This document shows positions 24,582 through 33,227 of a stretch of DNA of 38,183 nucleotides, piece by piece. This DNA is from Candidatus Woesearchaeota archaeon (GTDB lineage: Archaea; Nanobdellota; Nanobdellia; Woesearchaeales; DSVV01): positions 88,849 to 127,031 of the forward strand of contig JAGVYH010000001.1 of NCBI GenBank assembly GCA_018303325.1, in the 5' to 3' direction. Within the stretch, counting starts at the first letter, position 1. Each line of letters opens with the position of its first letter. The translations under genes were made by a program, and so were the position numbers. A model generated the notes under the pieces. It was not told the DNA's origin and did no database searches. It worked only from the letters and a program-made list of their open reading frames with translations.

Positions 24582-24714
24582 GTGGACTTTAATATTCGTA
24601 TCTTTTTTGTTAAAGTCCACGTATATAGCAAAGGCATCATTAATTACGAAAATTTAGTGCCTTTGCTATAATTGCTGGATGCATAAGCTAAATCGAGTTA
24701 AGATTTAGATGCAT
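24582..24714. repeat. Three adjacent palindromes
   Basis: 24582-24620 (GTGGACTTTAA arms, 17-nt loop almost identical to that at 7933-7971), 24624-24670 (TATAGCAAAGGCA / TGCCTTTGCTATA) and 24679-24714 (ATGCAT and CTAAATC stems with an AAG bulge). Spacers are 3 and 8 nt. They lie downstream of the TauE-type gene and upstream of the thioredoxin-like gene. Confidence 0.88.
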
Positions 24715-24744
24715 AGTAATATATTAATGTTATTAATCCCATTT

Positions 24745-26295
24745 TCAACCGCCGCAGCCACAGCCACCGCCTGAACCGCCACATGTGCCTCCTTTTGGAA
24801 CTTGTACTGTGTTTAATTCTTTTTGTACACTTTGTGTATCTGCTAAGTCAATATTCTCCTTGACAACAAATTTGCCTGTAATCATACCCATCCAGCAGCT
24901 AAAGCTTATAACGCCTTCTTCGTCCGGAGTAAATTCTATTGTCTGCAATCCTGGTTTTATTTTAAAACTTAATCCTAATTTTGGCACTTGAATTGCATTA
25001 TTGCATCCTGTTATTTCTTTGCCATTAATTATCCATTTAACAGGCACACCTTTTTTCAGGACAAATTTATTAGGGCTCCAGCCAGAAGCAAGAACATCCA
25101 TCTTTATTTCTTGATAACCATCAGCATTAGTTCCTGTATTAGTTGCTCCTACATTATTTGTCCCAACATCAGCATCAGTATTGATACCATTATTATTTCC
25201 GTTGCTATTCCCGTTTAAAAAAGGAATATATGAAGAGGATGAAGATGAAAATAATGGTGAAGAAAGTAATGAATCTGCATCATACCCACTTCCTGTCAAT
25301 GCAAGGCCCCTGTTAACCATAATTAATCCAAGCAATAATACAATAACACCTGATGCTTTTAAAATTTTATTAGCCATCTTTGACGAGATAAAACTAGTTA
25401 AATATCCAAATCCTAACATTACTGGCAAAGTACCTAAGCCAAAAATAAATAATAGTTTTGCACCTTCAACAACACTTCCTGTGCCTGCTGCCATAATATA
25501 TATTGCCTGCAAAGGGCCGCATGCAATCATAAGGCCATTAAGCAGTCCAATTATAAAAGGGCTGGAATTTGTATTCTCCTCACCAACCCATTTAGTCAAG
25601 AAACTTGGTGTTGTTAATCTAATCTTTCTTAAGATTGGAAAAAGATTGAGCATGTTTAATCCGAATAATATCAAAAACAAACCAGCGATTATACCTGCAA
25701 CTCCCCTCATTAATGGGGTAAATGTAATAATTGAACCAATCAATCCAAATATTGCACCTATAATTGTATATGAAATTAATTTGCCTACACCGTAAGAAAC
25801 ATGCGACATATGATTAGATCTTCCTTCCTGCGCATTTTTGGTTGTATATGAAACAACAAATCCTCCGCACATTGCAACGCAGTGGAATCCTGTCAATAAA
25901 CCAACAATAAATAATAATCCGTAACTCATATTCTGGCTGATTTGAGGAAGCTGTACTAAGCCATACAATTTTAATAAGAAGTAGCCAATTAATATAATAC
26001 CAACAGCTAATGTTGTAAATCCAAACCAGCTTGAGGTAAACCAGTTTGAGTTAGTATTATTAGTAATGTTGCCTGTTTCATCGAAAATTGCAGCATCATA
26101 GCCATTCTCTTCAATTTTTTCAAGTATCTTGTCAATTGTTGTCTTTGAAGCATCAAATTCTACATGGCCTTTTCCTGTTGAATAATTTACATGAATATGT
26201 TTAACACCATCTACTCTTGATACTTGTTTGTGTATAATCTTCTCACAACTGCCGCAACTCATTCCTTTGACAATAATTGTTTTTTTAATAATCAT
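24745..26295 (-). CDS. HMA - TauE/DsbD-like membrane - cupredoxin fusion protein
   Basis: 516 aa. Residues 1-70: HMA domain with G-M-S-C14-G-S-C17. Then membrane segments, the second with L-L-T-G-F-H-C-V-A-M-C-G-G, the signature of the DsbD_2/SafE group, six or seven in all. After an Asn-rich linker comes a cupredoxin-like domain: G-W-S-P-N-K-F-V-L-K-K-G-V-P-V-K-W-I, G-C-N-N, F-S-C-W-M-G-M. The tail is Gly/Cys-rich (G-G-T-C-G-G...G-C-G-C-G-G). It probably moves Cu(I) or electrons across the membrane. Start ATG 26295 follows GAGGGA; the frame stays open to 26517 through a repeat tract. Confidence 0.85.
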   Translation of the reverse strand: MIIKKTIIVKGMSCGSCEKIIHKQVSRVDGVKHIHVNYSTGKGHVEFDASKTTIDKILEKIEENGYDAAIFDETGNITNNTNSNWFTSSWFGFTTLAVGIILIGYFLLKLYGLVQLPQISQNMSYGLLFIVGLLTGFHCVAMCGGFVVSYTTKNAQEGRSNHMSHVSYGVGKLISYTIIGAIFGLIGSIITFTPLMRGVAGIIAGLFLILFGLNMLNLFPILRKIRLTTPSFLTKWVGEENTNSSPFIIGLLNGLMIACGPLQAIYIMAAGTGSVVEGAKLLFIFGLGTLPVMLGFGYLTSFISSKMANKILKASGVIVLLLGLIMVNRGLALTGSGYDADSLLSSPLFSSSSSSYIPFLNGNSNGNNNGINTDADVGTNNVGATNTGTNADGYQEIKMDVLASGWSPNKFVLKKGVPVKWIINGKEITGCNNAIQVPKLGLSFKIKPGLQTIEFTPDEEGVISFSCWMGMITGKFVVKENIDLADTQSVQKELNTVQVPKGGTCGGSGGGCGCGG

Positions 26296-26349
26296 AGGAC
26301 TTCCCTCTTTTTGAATTTCATTGGTATTATTTATATTATCTTCTTTCAT

Positions 26350-26517
26350 ATTATCATCTTCTATTTTATCTATTGTTCCATGTTCTTTCATATTATCATC
26401 TTCTATTTTATCTATTGTTCCATGTTCCTTCATATTATCATCTTCTATTTTATCTATTGTTCCATGTTCTTTCATATTATCATCTTCTATTTTATCTATT
26501 GTTCTATGTTCTTTCAT
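26350..26517 (-). repeat. Four-copy 42-bp minisatellite
   Basis: Four near-identical 42-bp units in tandem (26476-26517, 26434-26475, 26392-26433, 26350-26391). Read in frame with the fusion protein downstream they encode M-K-E-H-G-T-I-D-K-I-E-D-D-N (first copy has Arg for Gly). Either a repetitive 5' leader or an N-terminal extension whose length can vary by 14 residues per unit. The GAGGGA site before ATG 26295 favours the leader. Confidence 0.9.
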
Positions 26518-26555
26518 ATTATCTGGTTTTACATACTCTTCTGCTTTTCTTCTGA

Positions 26556-26591
26556 CATTTATCCAATCCCATACATTTATCCAACTCCATA
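26556..26591 (-). repeat. 18-bp tandem duplication of the HMA gene 3' end
   Basis: Units 26574-26591 (contains the real stop) and 26556-26573 (immediately downstream, two mismatches). Both encode Y-G-V/I-G-stop. Same kind of event as at the 3' end of polB. Confidence 0.8.
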
Positions 26592-26780
26592 CCCTTGACT
26601 TTGTATTGATTGTTTTATTTTATCCAAATTTAATTTTGACTCATCAAATACAATCACAGCTTTTCCTGTCTTAAAATCAATATTGCATTCTTTTACACCT
26701 AAATCAGACAGTTCGTCTTTAATTAACATCTCGCAACTTTTGCAGTGCATTCCTGTTATGGTTAAATTAATTTTTTTCAT
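26577..26780 (-). CDS. copZ: Free-standing HMA metallochaperone
   Basis: 67 aa, one complete beta-alpha-beta-beta-alpha-beta heavy-metal-associated domain: I-N-L-T-I-T-G-M-H-C-K-S-C-E-M-L-I...G-K-A-V-I-V-F-D-E-S...S-Q-G-Y-G-V-G. CopZ-like proteins carry Cu(I) to the N-terminal domains of CopA pumps, and the two pumps and the TauE-type fusion flanking it all carry matching domains. Start ATG 26780 follows AAGGTGGA. The name is by analogy; metal specificity is not proved. Confidence 0.9.
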   Translation of the reverse strand: MKKINLTITGMHCKSCEMLIKDELSDLGVKECNIDFKTGKAVIVFDESKLNLDKIKQSIQSQGYGVG

Positions 26781-26870
26781 GTTTTCCACCTTTTCTTAAT
26801 TCAGTATTATCATCTTTTATTTTTTTATTTAACGCTTTATTCATAATAATTTACTTTTAATGTTTCAAGT

Positions 26871-27011
26871 TTAGCGTTTTTTTTCTTTTTTATTAGCGTG
26901 TTGAATAATAAAATAAACCAATACACCGATTAAAAGTATCAGCAACAAACTATTCAAAAATCCATAAAAACTAAAGATGTTTGTGCCCATTGGACAATTT
27001 GCATATACCAT
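26871..27011 (-). CDS. Small single-pass membrane protein
   Basis: 46 aa: a short N-terminus with N-C-P-M-G-T-N, one hydrophobic segment (L-N-S-L-L-L-I-L-L-I-G-V-L-V-Y-F-I-I) and a basic tail K-K-E-K-K-R. Start ATG 27011 has the strong site GGAGGT at ideal spacing, which makes it a real gene despite its size. No family recognised. Its place between the HMA chaperone and the second pump, and the Cys-Pro-Met motif, suggest an accessory metal-binding or regulatory subunit. Confidence 0.7.
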   Translation of the reverse strand: MVYANCPMGTNIFSFYGFLNSLLLILLIGVLVYFIIQHANKKEKKR

Positions 27012-27156
27012 TTTGACCTCCAAAATCACATATCTATCGTACAGTTGAGAGTTAATCAGCATTGAAACTGCTTATTAACCTTTGTTTCTATCCAAATTTA
27101 TATCTCGTGGATTATGTATAAATGGACATTAATAACAAAAGTCCACCGCTCTAATT

Positions 27157-29391
27157 TCATATTTTCGTTCTCTTCATCAGCAAAGTATTAACAACAACAC
27201 TTACACTGCTTAGGGCCATTGCCCCACCTGCAATTATCGGTGACAAAAGCCAGCCAGTGTATGGATAAAGCAAACCTGCTGCGATTGGTATGCCTAATGA
27301 ATTGTAAAACAAAGCCCAAAACATGTTTTGCTTTATCTTTCTTATTGTAATTTTGCTTAATTTAATTGCGCGGACAACATCATAAGTATTGTTCTTCATT
27401 AAAACAACATTGCCTGTTTCCATTGCAACATCTGTGCCTGAACCAATTGCTATGCCAATATCTGCTTGTGCAAGCGCAGGAGCGTCATTAATTCCATCGC
27501 CAACCATTGCAACCTTTCTTTTGTTTCGTTGAAGCTCTTTTATTTTATTAGCCTTATCTTGTGGCAATACTTCTGCTATAACATGATTTATGCCAAGCTG
27601 TTTTGCAATTGCATTTGCAGTTCTTTTATTATCGCCTGTAAGCATATAAACACGGATTTTATTTTCCTGCAATTTTTTTACAGCTCTGATGGAATCTTCT
27701 CTAGGAGTATCTGCTATAGCCAATATCCCTTCTATTTTTTTGTTCAAACTAACAACTACAACTGTTTTCCCGTCTTCTTCCATCTCTTTGATAGGATTAT
27801 CTAATTTGCTAAAATTAATGTTTAATTTTCGCATATATTCTGGCTTGCCAACAATAAGCTTTTTGTTCTTATAAATACCTTCAACACCATGACCAGGTAT
27901 TGCTTTAAAGTTTTTTACCTGATCTAATTTAATCTTTTTTTCAGCTGCATTTGCAACAATTGCCTGCGCTAAAGGATGCTCGCTGTATTGCTCAATGCTT
28001 GCAGCCAGTTTTATAAGCTCTTCTTCAGTAATTGTATTATGTGCAGGGATAAGATTTGTAACTTTAGGCTTCCCTATTGTCAATGTGCCTGTTTTATCGA
28101 ATACAACTGCATAAAGTTTATGCGCTGTTTCAAGAGCGTCACCGCCTTTTATCAAAATTCCATTTTCTGCACCTTTACCTGTGCCAACCATTATCGCTGT
28201 AGGGGTTGCTAATCCTAAAGCACACGGACATGCAATTACCAGAACAGAAACTGCAATAATCAGGGCAAATGAAAATTCCATTCCCATTACAAAATACCAT
28301 ACAAGAAAAGATAAAATAGCGATTATAATTACAACAGGAACAAAATACGCTGAAATCTGATCAGCAAACCTTTGTATAGGTGCTTTTTTGCCTTGCGCAT
28401 CTTCTATAAGTTTTACTATTTGAGCTAGTGTTGTATTTGCACCAACCTTTGTTGCTTTGAATTTGAATGCGCCATGCTTGTTAATTGTTGCACCGGTGAC
28501 AGCATCTCCCACTTTCTTCTCAACAGGCATGCTTTCTCCAGTAATCATGCTTTCATCAACAGAAGAATTACCTTCAATAATCACTCCATCAACAGGAACC
28601 TTTTCTCCTGGCTTGACAATAACTATGTCTCCGACAACAACATCATCAACTTTTATTTTCATTTCTTTGCCATCTCTGATAACTATCGCAAGTTTTGGGG
28701 AAAGATTCATTAATTTCTTTATTGCTTCGCTTGTTTTTCCTTTAGCAATTGCTTCCAAATATCTGCCAAGAATTACAAAAGTGATAAGAACTGCTGCTGC
28801 TTCAAAATATTGAGCCTGCATAGGGTCAAAAAATACCACATATACACTGAAGAAATATGCTGCGCTTGTTCCTAAAGCAATTAATGTATCCATATTTGCA
28901 GTCTTATTCTTCAATGCGCCCCATGCGCTTTTATATATTCCTGCGCCAACAATAAATTGCACAGGCGTAGCAAGAATCAGTAAAATATAATCCCTATACG
29001 GAACCATAATATCAAGCCACATAAATACCATACCAATCAAAAAAGCAGGAAACGCAAATAATGTACTAAAGATAAGCAGATTCCTTAATTGTTTAATTTC
29101 TTTTTTCCTTTTTTGTGTTTCATGGTCAATGTTGCTTTTTTCATTAGTAATTATTTTTGAAGTGTAGCCTAAGCTGTTCACAGCGTCAATAATCTTGTTT
29201 TCTGAAATGGCTGAAGCATCAAATTCAATTGAAGCTTTTTCAGTTGCAAAGTTCACGTTGCAATATTTCACACCGTCCAGCTTTTGCAGTTTTTTCGTTA
29301 TTAAAGTAACACAACTTTGGCAATGCATGCCGGTAATATCTAAATTAAGTTTTTTTGGAGGTTTTCCGTCGTCATTTCTTTCATTTATCAT
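27157..29391 (-). CDS. copA: Copper-exporting P1B-type ATPase (second copy)
   Basis: 744 aa. Same architecture as the pump at 21829: HMA domain G-M-H-C-Q-S-C, T-G-E-S-M-P, C-P-C in [37 protein letters not shown], and [12 protein letters not shown] at the end. The two differ throughout, so this is an old duplication or a separate acquisition; one may export copper and the other load a cuproprotein. Start ATG 29391 follows AAGGTGGA. The gap 27012-27156 contains a degenerate remnant of the GTGGAC palindrome (around 27123-27147). Confidence 0.95.
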   Translation of the reverse strand: MINERNDDGKPPKKLNLDITGMHCQSCVTLITKKLQKLDGVKYCNVNFATEKASIEFDASAISENKIIDAVNSLGYTSKIITNEKSNIDHETQKRKKEIKQLRNLLIFSTLFAFPAFLIGMVFMWLDIMVPYRDYILLILATPVQFIVGAGIYKSAWGALKNKTANMDTLIALGTSAAYFFSVYVVFFDPMQAQYFEAAAVLITFVILGRYLEAIAKGKTSEAIKKLMNLSPKLAIVIRDGKEMKIKVDDVVVGDIVIVKPGEKVPVDGVIIEGNSSVDESMITGESMPVEKKVGDAVTGATINKHGAFKFKATKVGANTTLAQIVKLIEDAQGKKAPIQRFADQISAYFVPVVIIIAILSFLVWYFVMGMEFSFALIIAVSVLVIACPCALGLATPTAIMVGTGKGAENGILIKGGDALETAHKLYAVVFDKTGTLTIGKPKVTNLIPAHNTITEEELIKLAASIEQYSEHPLAQAIVANAAEKKIKLDQVKNFKAIPGHGVEGIYKNKKLIVGKPEYMRKLNINFSKLDNPIKEMEEDGKTVVVVSLNKKIEGILAIADTPREDSIRAVKKLQENKIRVYMLTGDNKRTANAIAKQLGINHVIAEVLPQDKANKIKELQRNKRKVAMVGDGINDAPALAQADIGIAIGSGTDVAMETGNVVLMKNNTYDVVRAIKLSKITIRKIKQNMFWALFYNSLGIPIAAGLLYPYTGWLLSPIIAGGAMALSSVSVVVNTLLMKRTKI

Positions 29392-29507
29392 ATTTTCCAC
29401 CTTGTTCTCATTTAAAATTTCTTCAAAAGTTCATTCAAAACTTCATTAAAATGTTTATCTAAGTATCAACAATTATTCATACATTGTTGATTCATACAAA
29501 TAATAGT

Positions 29508-30554
29508 TTACCCAAAATTAGGGCCGTTAACTATGTCTGCCTTGTATGTGTTAAACACATCTAAAGATAGTACATCTTCTTTTGATAACATCGCGGGATT
29601 GTAAGTTACATCAAATAAGTTAGGAAAACTAAATTTGACTGTTTTTATGCCACTTAATGATTTTATTTCTTGTGAGATTAAAGAAGCATGGCCAGGGCAA
29701 GGAATACCTACTTTTAATCTAATAGTTGACAATTCATCAGCGTTAGTTAGTTGATTATTTAGTGCTTGTTCAACAGGAACACCTACAACCGCGCCAGTTA
29801 TCTGCGGATTTAATTGCGGATTTGACAGGTTTAGTTGTTGTTGCTGTAATCCTGATTGCTGCGCTCCATAATCTGCTGATACAGTAGGAATATTAACTAA
29901 TAAAGGAAATACAACCATGAACAGGAAAAGATTTATGCCTAAAGTTAAAGAATACATTGTTAAAAGGTATTTCCATTTAAACTTTAGTCCATCTAATGAC
30001 CATAAACCATGCTTCTTAAGATAGATTATTGCGCTAATTGTAGTGAAAACAAAAGATAATAATATTAACACGTAAAATATATAGGCATTTAACAAAAATG
30101 GCTTAAGGAATGATGTTACTGCTGTAACACCTAATATAGTAAATAGAATAAAAGCTATGCAACCAGTATGTGGAACTAAACCGTAAAAGATACTAGCAAA
30201 AATACTATTATTACTATTACTATTACTATTATTTTCGTTAGGTTTTAGGGGTTTACTATTTTCTAGCGTTACTGTATTAATTTGATTTGAGTTTACGGTG
30301 TTATTTTGATCACTATTACTTCTTGAACTTCTTGAACCGCCACAACATGAAGATATTTGTTCTTGAATTTCTGTTTGTTCAGTTGGTTTATCTGATTCAA
30401 TCATTGCCTTTGTTTCAACAAATTCTTCTGATTCAACCCTCTCTTCAACAATCTCATAAGGATTTGCAGTGTTATTCAAACTATTGTTCTCAATGGACTG
30501 TTTCATCTTTTCATTATTTTGTGCATTATTTTGTGGTTTTGTTAAGTTTTCCAT
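29508..30554 (-). CDS. Membrane protein with CPGH HMA-like C-terminal domain
   Basis: 348 aa. Residues 1-115 are Asn/Glu-rich and disordered with one S-C-C-G-G (69-73). Three hydrophobic blocks follow (about 118-150, 155-178, 195-222), the first beginning F-Y-G-L-V-P-H-T-G-C. The C-terminal ~70 residues look like an HMA fold (T-I-R-L-K-V-G-I-P-C286-P-G-H289...G-I-K-T-V-K-F-S-F...F-D-V-T-Y-N-P) in which C-x-x-C has become C-P-G-H. I do not recognise the family as a whole; a metal-binding membrane transporter or sensor partner is likely. Start ATG 30554 sits ~25 bp from a TATA box, so the message is probably leaderless. Confidence 0.75.
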   Translation of the reverse strand: MENLTKPQNNAQNNEKMKQSIENNSLNNTANPYEIVEERVESEEFVETKAMIESDKPTEQTEIQEQISSCCGGSRSSRSNSDQNNTVNSNQINTVTLENSKPLKPNENNSNSNSNNSIFASIFYGLVPHTGCIAFILFTILGVTAVTSFLKPFLLNAYIFYVLILLSFVFTTISAIIYLKKHGLWSLDGLKFKWKYLLTMYSLTLGINLFLFMVVFPLLVNIPTVSADYGAQQSGLQQQQLNLSNPQLNPQITGAVVGVPVEQALNNQLTNADELSTIRLKVGIPCPGHASLISQEIKSLSGIKTVKFSFPNLFDVTYNPAMLSKEDVLSLDVFNTYKADIVNGPNFG

Positions 30555-30573
30555 ACTAAGCTAGAATTCTGAA

Positions 30574-30608
30574 ACAGTATATTAACCATTGTATGAAACT
30601 AGTTTCAT
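30574..30608 (-). promoter_or_regulatory. Promoter with 16-bp palindrome
   Basis: Perfect palindrome ATGAAACTAGTTTCAT at 30593-30608, directly upstream of the TATA-like GGTTAATATACTG (30574-30586) that serves the gene at 30554. An 11-of-12 match to GAAACTAGTTTC also lies inside the neighbouring regulator gene near 30767-30778. A plausible binding site for the membrane-bound winged-helix protein encoded next door. Confidence 0.6.
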
Positions 30609-30665
30609 GGGTGATTAAAACACAAATTATTAAGAAAAAGAATAAATTACACAGGAAACTGGTTA

Positions 30666-31166
30666 CTAATGCTTTAAAATCACTACATTAGTCATACCGC
30701 GTCTTTTTCTTTCAATGATATCCATTCCTTCTAATTTATCCAGAACACGTGTAACTTTAACTTTGGTGAAACTAGTTTTATCAACAATATCAGACTGAAA
30801 AATTGTGCCTTTTGCTTCAATTACCTTTTCAAGAATAACCTTTTCATCATTATTTAGCTTTTCAAGAATGTTTTTGTAATTATCTATAGTAACGTCTTTT
30901 TGTGCAATTTGTTGGGTTATTGTTTTTATCTCTATTCTTTCATCTTTGCCGAAGAATATCAAATAAAGACCAATCATAACAACAACAACCATTATTCCTA
31001 TACCAACATGTGTCTGAAAACTAATTGTTCCCCACATTGGGCACGCAGTGCCATGTGTACAGGAAGTTTCAACAATCTTTGACAAAGCACGATTAAAAGA
31101 GAATATAATATAACTTATTACTAAAGCTATACCCAAAATAATAACTCCAACAGCTCTATTTTTCAT
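30666..31166 (-). CDS. Membrane-bound winged-helix protein, candidate metal sensor
   Basis: 166 aa. Two membrane segments (about 5-24 and 55-72) flank a ~30-residue loop, E-T-S-C36-T-H38-G-T-A-C42-P-M44-W-G...Q-T-H53, rich in soft-metal ligands. A short coiled stretch (80-105) leads to a MarR-like winged helix (107-166: E-K-V-I-L-E-K-V-I-E-A-K-G...Q-S-D-I-V-D-K-T-S-F-T-K-V-K-V-T-R-V-L-D-K-L, I-E-R-K-R-R-G). The positive residues put the winged helix in the cytoplasm and the Cys/His/Met loop outside. Inferred to sense extracellular copper or a related metal and control the island downstream. Confidence 0.75.
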   Translation of the reverse strand: MKNRAVGVIILGIALVISYIIFSFNRALSKIVETSCTHGTACPMWGTISFQTHVGIGIMVVVVMIGLYLIFFGKDERIEIKTITQQIAQKDVTIDNYKNILEKLNNDEKVILEKVIEAKGTIFQSDIVDKTSFTKVKVTRVLDKLEGMDIIERKRRGMTNVVILKH

Positions 31167-31227
31167 ATAATCATTAATATAAAAATGATTGTTTAAAAAT
31201 ATTGTGAAAAATAACGTTTCTTACTGA

Positions 31228-31325
31228 TATGTAATAAGTCCGCAACTTTTGTTTATAAACAAAACCTTGATTTTACCTAAACCGCGGCTAAAACGAGCTT
31301 CATTTCAAGGTCGACTTATTACATA
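31228..31325. repeat. Nested palindromes between divergent genes
   Basis: Outer arms TATGTAATAAGTC (31228-31240) / GACTTATTACATA (31313-31325). Inside are the perfect 18-bp palindrome TTTTGTTTATAAACAAAA (31247-31264) and CCTTGA (31265-31270) / TCAAGG (31305-31310). It lies in the 260-bp gap between the sensor gene and purF; the purF TATA box is further right, about 31365-31375. Confidence 0.82.
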
Positions 31326-31426
31326 CTCTTACTAACTTTTTTTTATTTTTTTATTTATATACTCTTATATATAGTTTAAGGTGTCTAAAACTATTTAATT
31401 AAAACATAAAGCACTTTGATATTAAC

Positions 31427-33097
31427 ATGTGCGGCATAATAGGAATGATATCTAACGGCAAATCAGTTTCTCGCGAAGTTGTGCAGGGATTAGTAGCTTT
31501 ACAGCATCGCGGAAGAGATTCTTCTGGAATAATTACTACAAATTGGAATGGAAGCGAATTTGGCTCAATAATAAGAGGTGTTGGACCTGCAAAAGAAGTG
31601 TTCAAAGATGTTAATCTTGATGAAATTGTAGCAAGGGCAGCAATTGGTCATGACCGTTATTCCACGATTGGCAGCAATTTGAGCGGAGATGCTCAGCCAC
31701 TTTACAAAAGCAAGACTGGAACAGCCATTGCCCACAACGGCCATATTGCAAATTATCTTAAATTAAAAGAAGAATTAAAGCAAAGAAAAAGCTACCACTT
31801 AGCTACACAATGTGATGCAGAGGCATTATTATGTGCTCTTGTCCAGAATATGATTGATTTAAAATCATATGAAGCAGTTGACACGCCGCAGTTTGTAAAC
31901 GAAAAATTCTTTCCTGCTGTGAGAGCAATCCTTGACCATGGAGCTAAGTATGGTGTTACCGGCGCTTATTCTGTCATTGGGTTAAGTATTGGCCATGGCA
32001 TTTTCGCTTTAAAAGATCCGCATGGAACAAGGCCGTTAATTTTTGCACAGCGAAGAGAACAAAGGAAATTAAGAGAACGAGGAGAACTAATAGAGAAAAT
32101 AGAACAAGAAAAATTAATAGAGGGAAGAGAACAAAGAGAACTAGTAGGGCAAAGAGATAGAAAAAAATTAACTGGACAAAGAGAAGGAAGAGAACTAATA
32201 GAGCGAATAAATGAAAGAGAAGATGACGACGAGGTTATATACGCATTTGCATCTGAATCAATTGCACTGCCCAAATTAAGGGGATTTGATAAATATGAAG
32301 AGCTTGGTCCTGGAGAAGCAGTATTTATTGATTTTAATATGAATGTATACAAACAAACAATTTTTTCATTGGGCCAAAAGATATGCAAATTCGAGCCTGT
32401 TTATTTTGCAAAAGGCGTTTCATATTTTAATGGTAAAGTTATTGAAGACATAAGATATGAGCTTGGCTTGGAAGCTGCTGATGAGTTTAGTTATCTTAAA
32501 GACAGAATAGACAATATACTTGCTGTGCCAAAAACAGCTATTCGCGCAGCAGAAGCTGTTGCAAAGGCATGGGACAAGCCATTTGGAGGTATAGAAGCTG
32601 CTGACGACGGAATAAGAAGTTTTCTAGGTGGAACACAGACAGAAAGAAATCTTATTGCCTACTTTAAATTCTCATACAATCCACATCGCATAGAAGGCAA
32701 AAGTGTAGGTGTTATAGATGATTCTGTAGTGAGGGGAACAATCTCCAAGTCTTTAGTTAGAGCACTTTATGAATTAGGCGCAAAAGAAGTTCATTTCATT
32801 TCAGTTTACCCGCCATTTATTGGAATTTGCGCAGGAGGTATTGATGTTCCTGAAGAAAAAGAATTATTATTAAATGAAAATACTCCTGAAGCTATTGAAA
32901 TAGCAAGGCAAACAATTAATGCAACAACCTTAAATTATTTATCCCGAGACAGATTGCTTAAAACACTTGGTTTGACAGAAGACACTGTTTGCAGTGGATG
33001 CACAAAAAAAGAATATCCTTTTGATTTAGGCGATTATTACAGATTCCAAGAACAGAGAAGAAGTGAAAGGTTAGAGATGGAAAGACTCATATCGTAA
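31427..33097 (+). CDS. purF: Amidophosphoribosyltransferase
   Basis: 556 aa. Catalyses the first step of purine synthesis, PRPP + Gln to phosphoribosylamine. Mature-type N-terminus with nucleophile Cys2 (M-C-G-I-I-G), H-R-G-R-D-S-S-G, and PRPP loop V-I-D-D-S-V-V-R-G-T. Four cysteines correspond to the [4Fe-4S] ligands of the Bacillus enzyme: I-C-K-F-E-P-V-Y-F, G-I-C-A-G-G-I-D, and C-S-G-C. A charged insert at residues ~208-268 (Arg/Glu/Gln/Leu repeats such as R-E-Q-R-E-L) interrupts the glutaminase domain and is not normal for PurF. It could form a coiled coil. Start is certain from Cys2. Confidence 0.95.
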   Translation: MCGIIGMISNGKSVSREVVQGLVALQHRGRDSSGIITTNWNGSEFGSIIRGVGPAKEVFKDVNLDEIVARAAIGHDRYSTIGSNLSGDAQPLYKSKTGTAIAHNGHIANYLKLKEELKQRKSYHLATQCDAEALLCALVQNMIDLKSYEAVDTPQFVNEKFFPAVRAILDHGAKYGVTGAYSVIGLSIGHGIFALKDPHGTRPLIFAQRREQRKLRERGELIEKIEQEKLIEGREQRELVGQRDRKKLTGQREGRELIERINEREDDDEVIYAFASESIALPKLRGFDKYEELGPGEAVFIDFNMNVYKQTIFSLGQKICKFEPVYFAKGVSYFNGKVIEDIRYELGLEAADEFSYLKDRIDNILAVPKTAIRAAEAVAKAWDKPFGGIEAADDGIRSFLGGTQTERNLIAYFKFSYNPHRIEGKSVGVIDDSVVRGTISKSLVRALYELGAKEVHFISVYPPFIGICAGGIDVPEEKELLLNENTPEAIEIARQTINATTLNYLSRDRLLKTLGLTEDTVCSGCTKKEYPFDLGDYYRFQEQRRSERLEMERLIS

Positions 33098-33135
33098 ATA
33101 ATATATAGAGGAATAATAGATAGAAAGATTATATG

Positions 33136-33175
33136 CTAAAAGTGATTAATTTTAGTACAAATTAATCACTTTTAG
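33136..33175. repeat. Perfect 17-bp inverted repeat
   Basis: CTAAAAGTGATTAATTT (33136-33152), six-nt loop, AAATTAATCACTTTTAG (33159-33175), flanked by TATG and TATA. It lies ~40 bp after purF and ~50 bp before the next gene. Could act as terminator or operator; shares its CTAAAA end with 2784-2818. Confidence 0.85.
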
Positions 33176-33227
33176 TATAAGTAGAAGATAATAATCACAA
33201 ACTTAAAACAAATGTAAAGGTGATAAA

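Noticed and set aside
25181-25795. 204-codon plus-strand open frame opposite the TauE-type fusion gene
   Set aside because: It runs antisense to a well-supported membrane protein, has no ribosome-binding site and reflects the composition of the opposite strand.
26224-26674. Overlapping plus-strand frames of 117 and 124 codons
   Set aside because: They are the reverse reading of the 42-bp minisatellite and its flanks and have no start signals.
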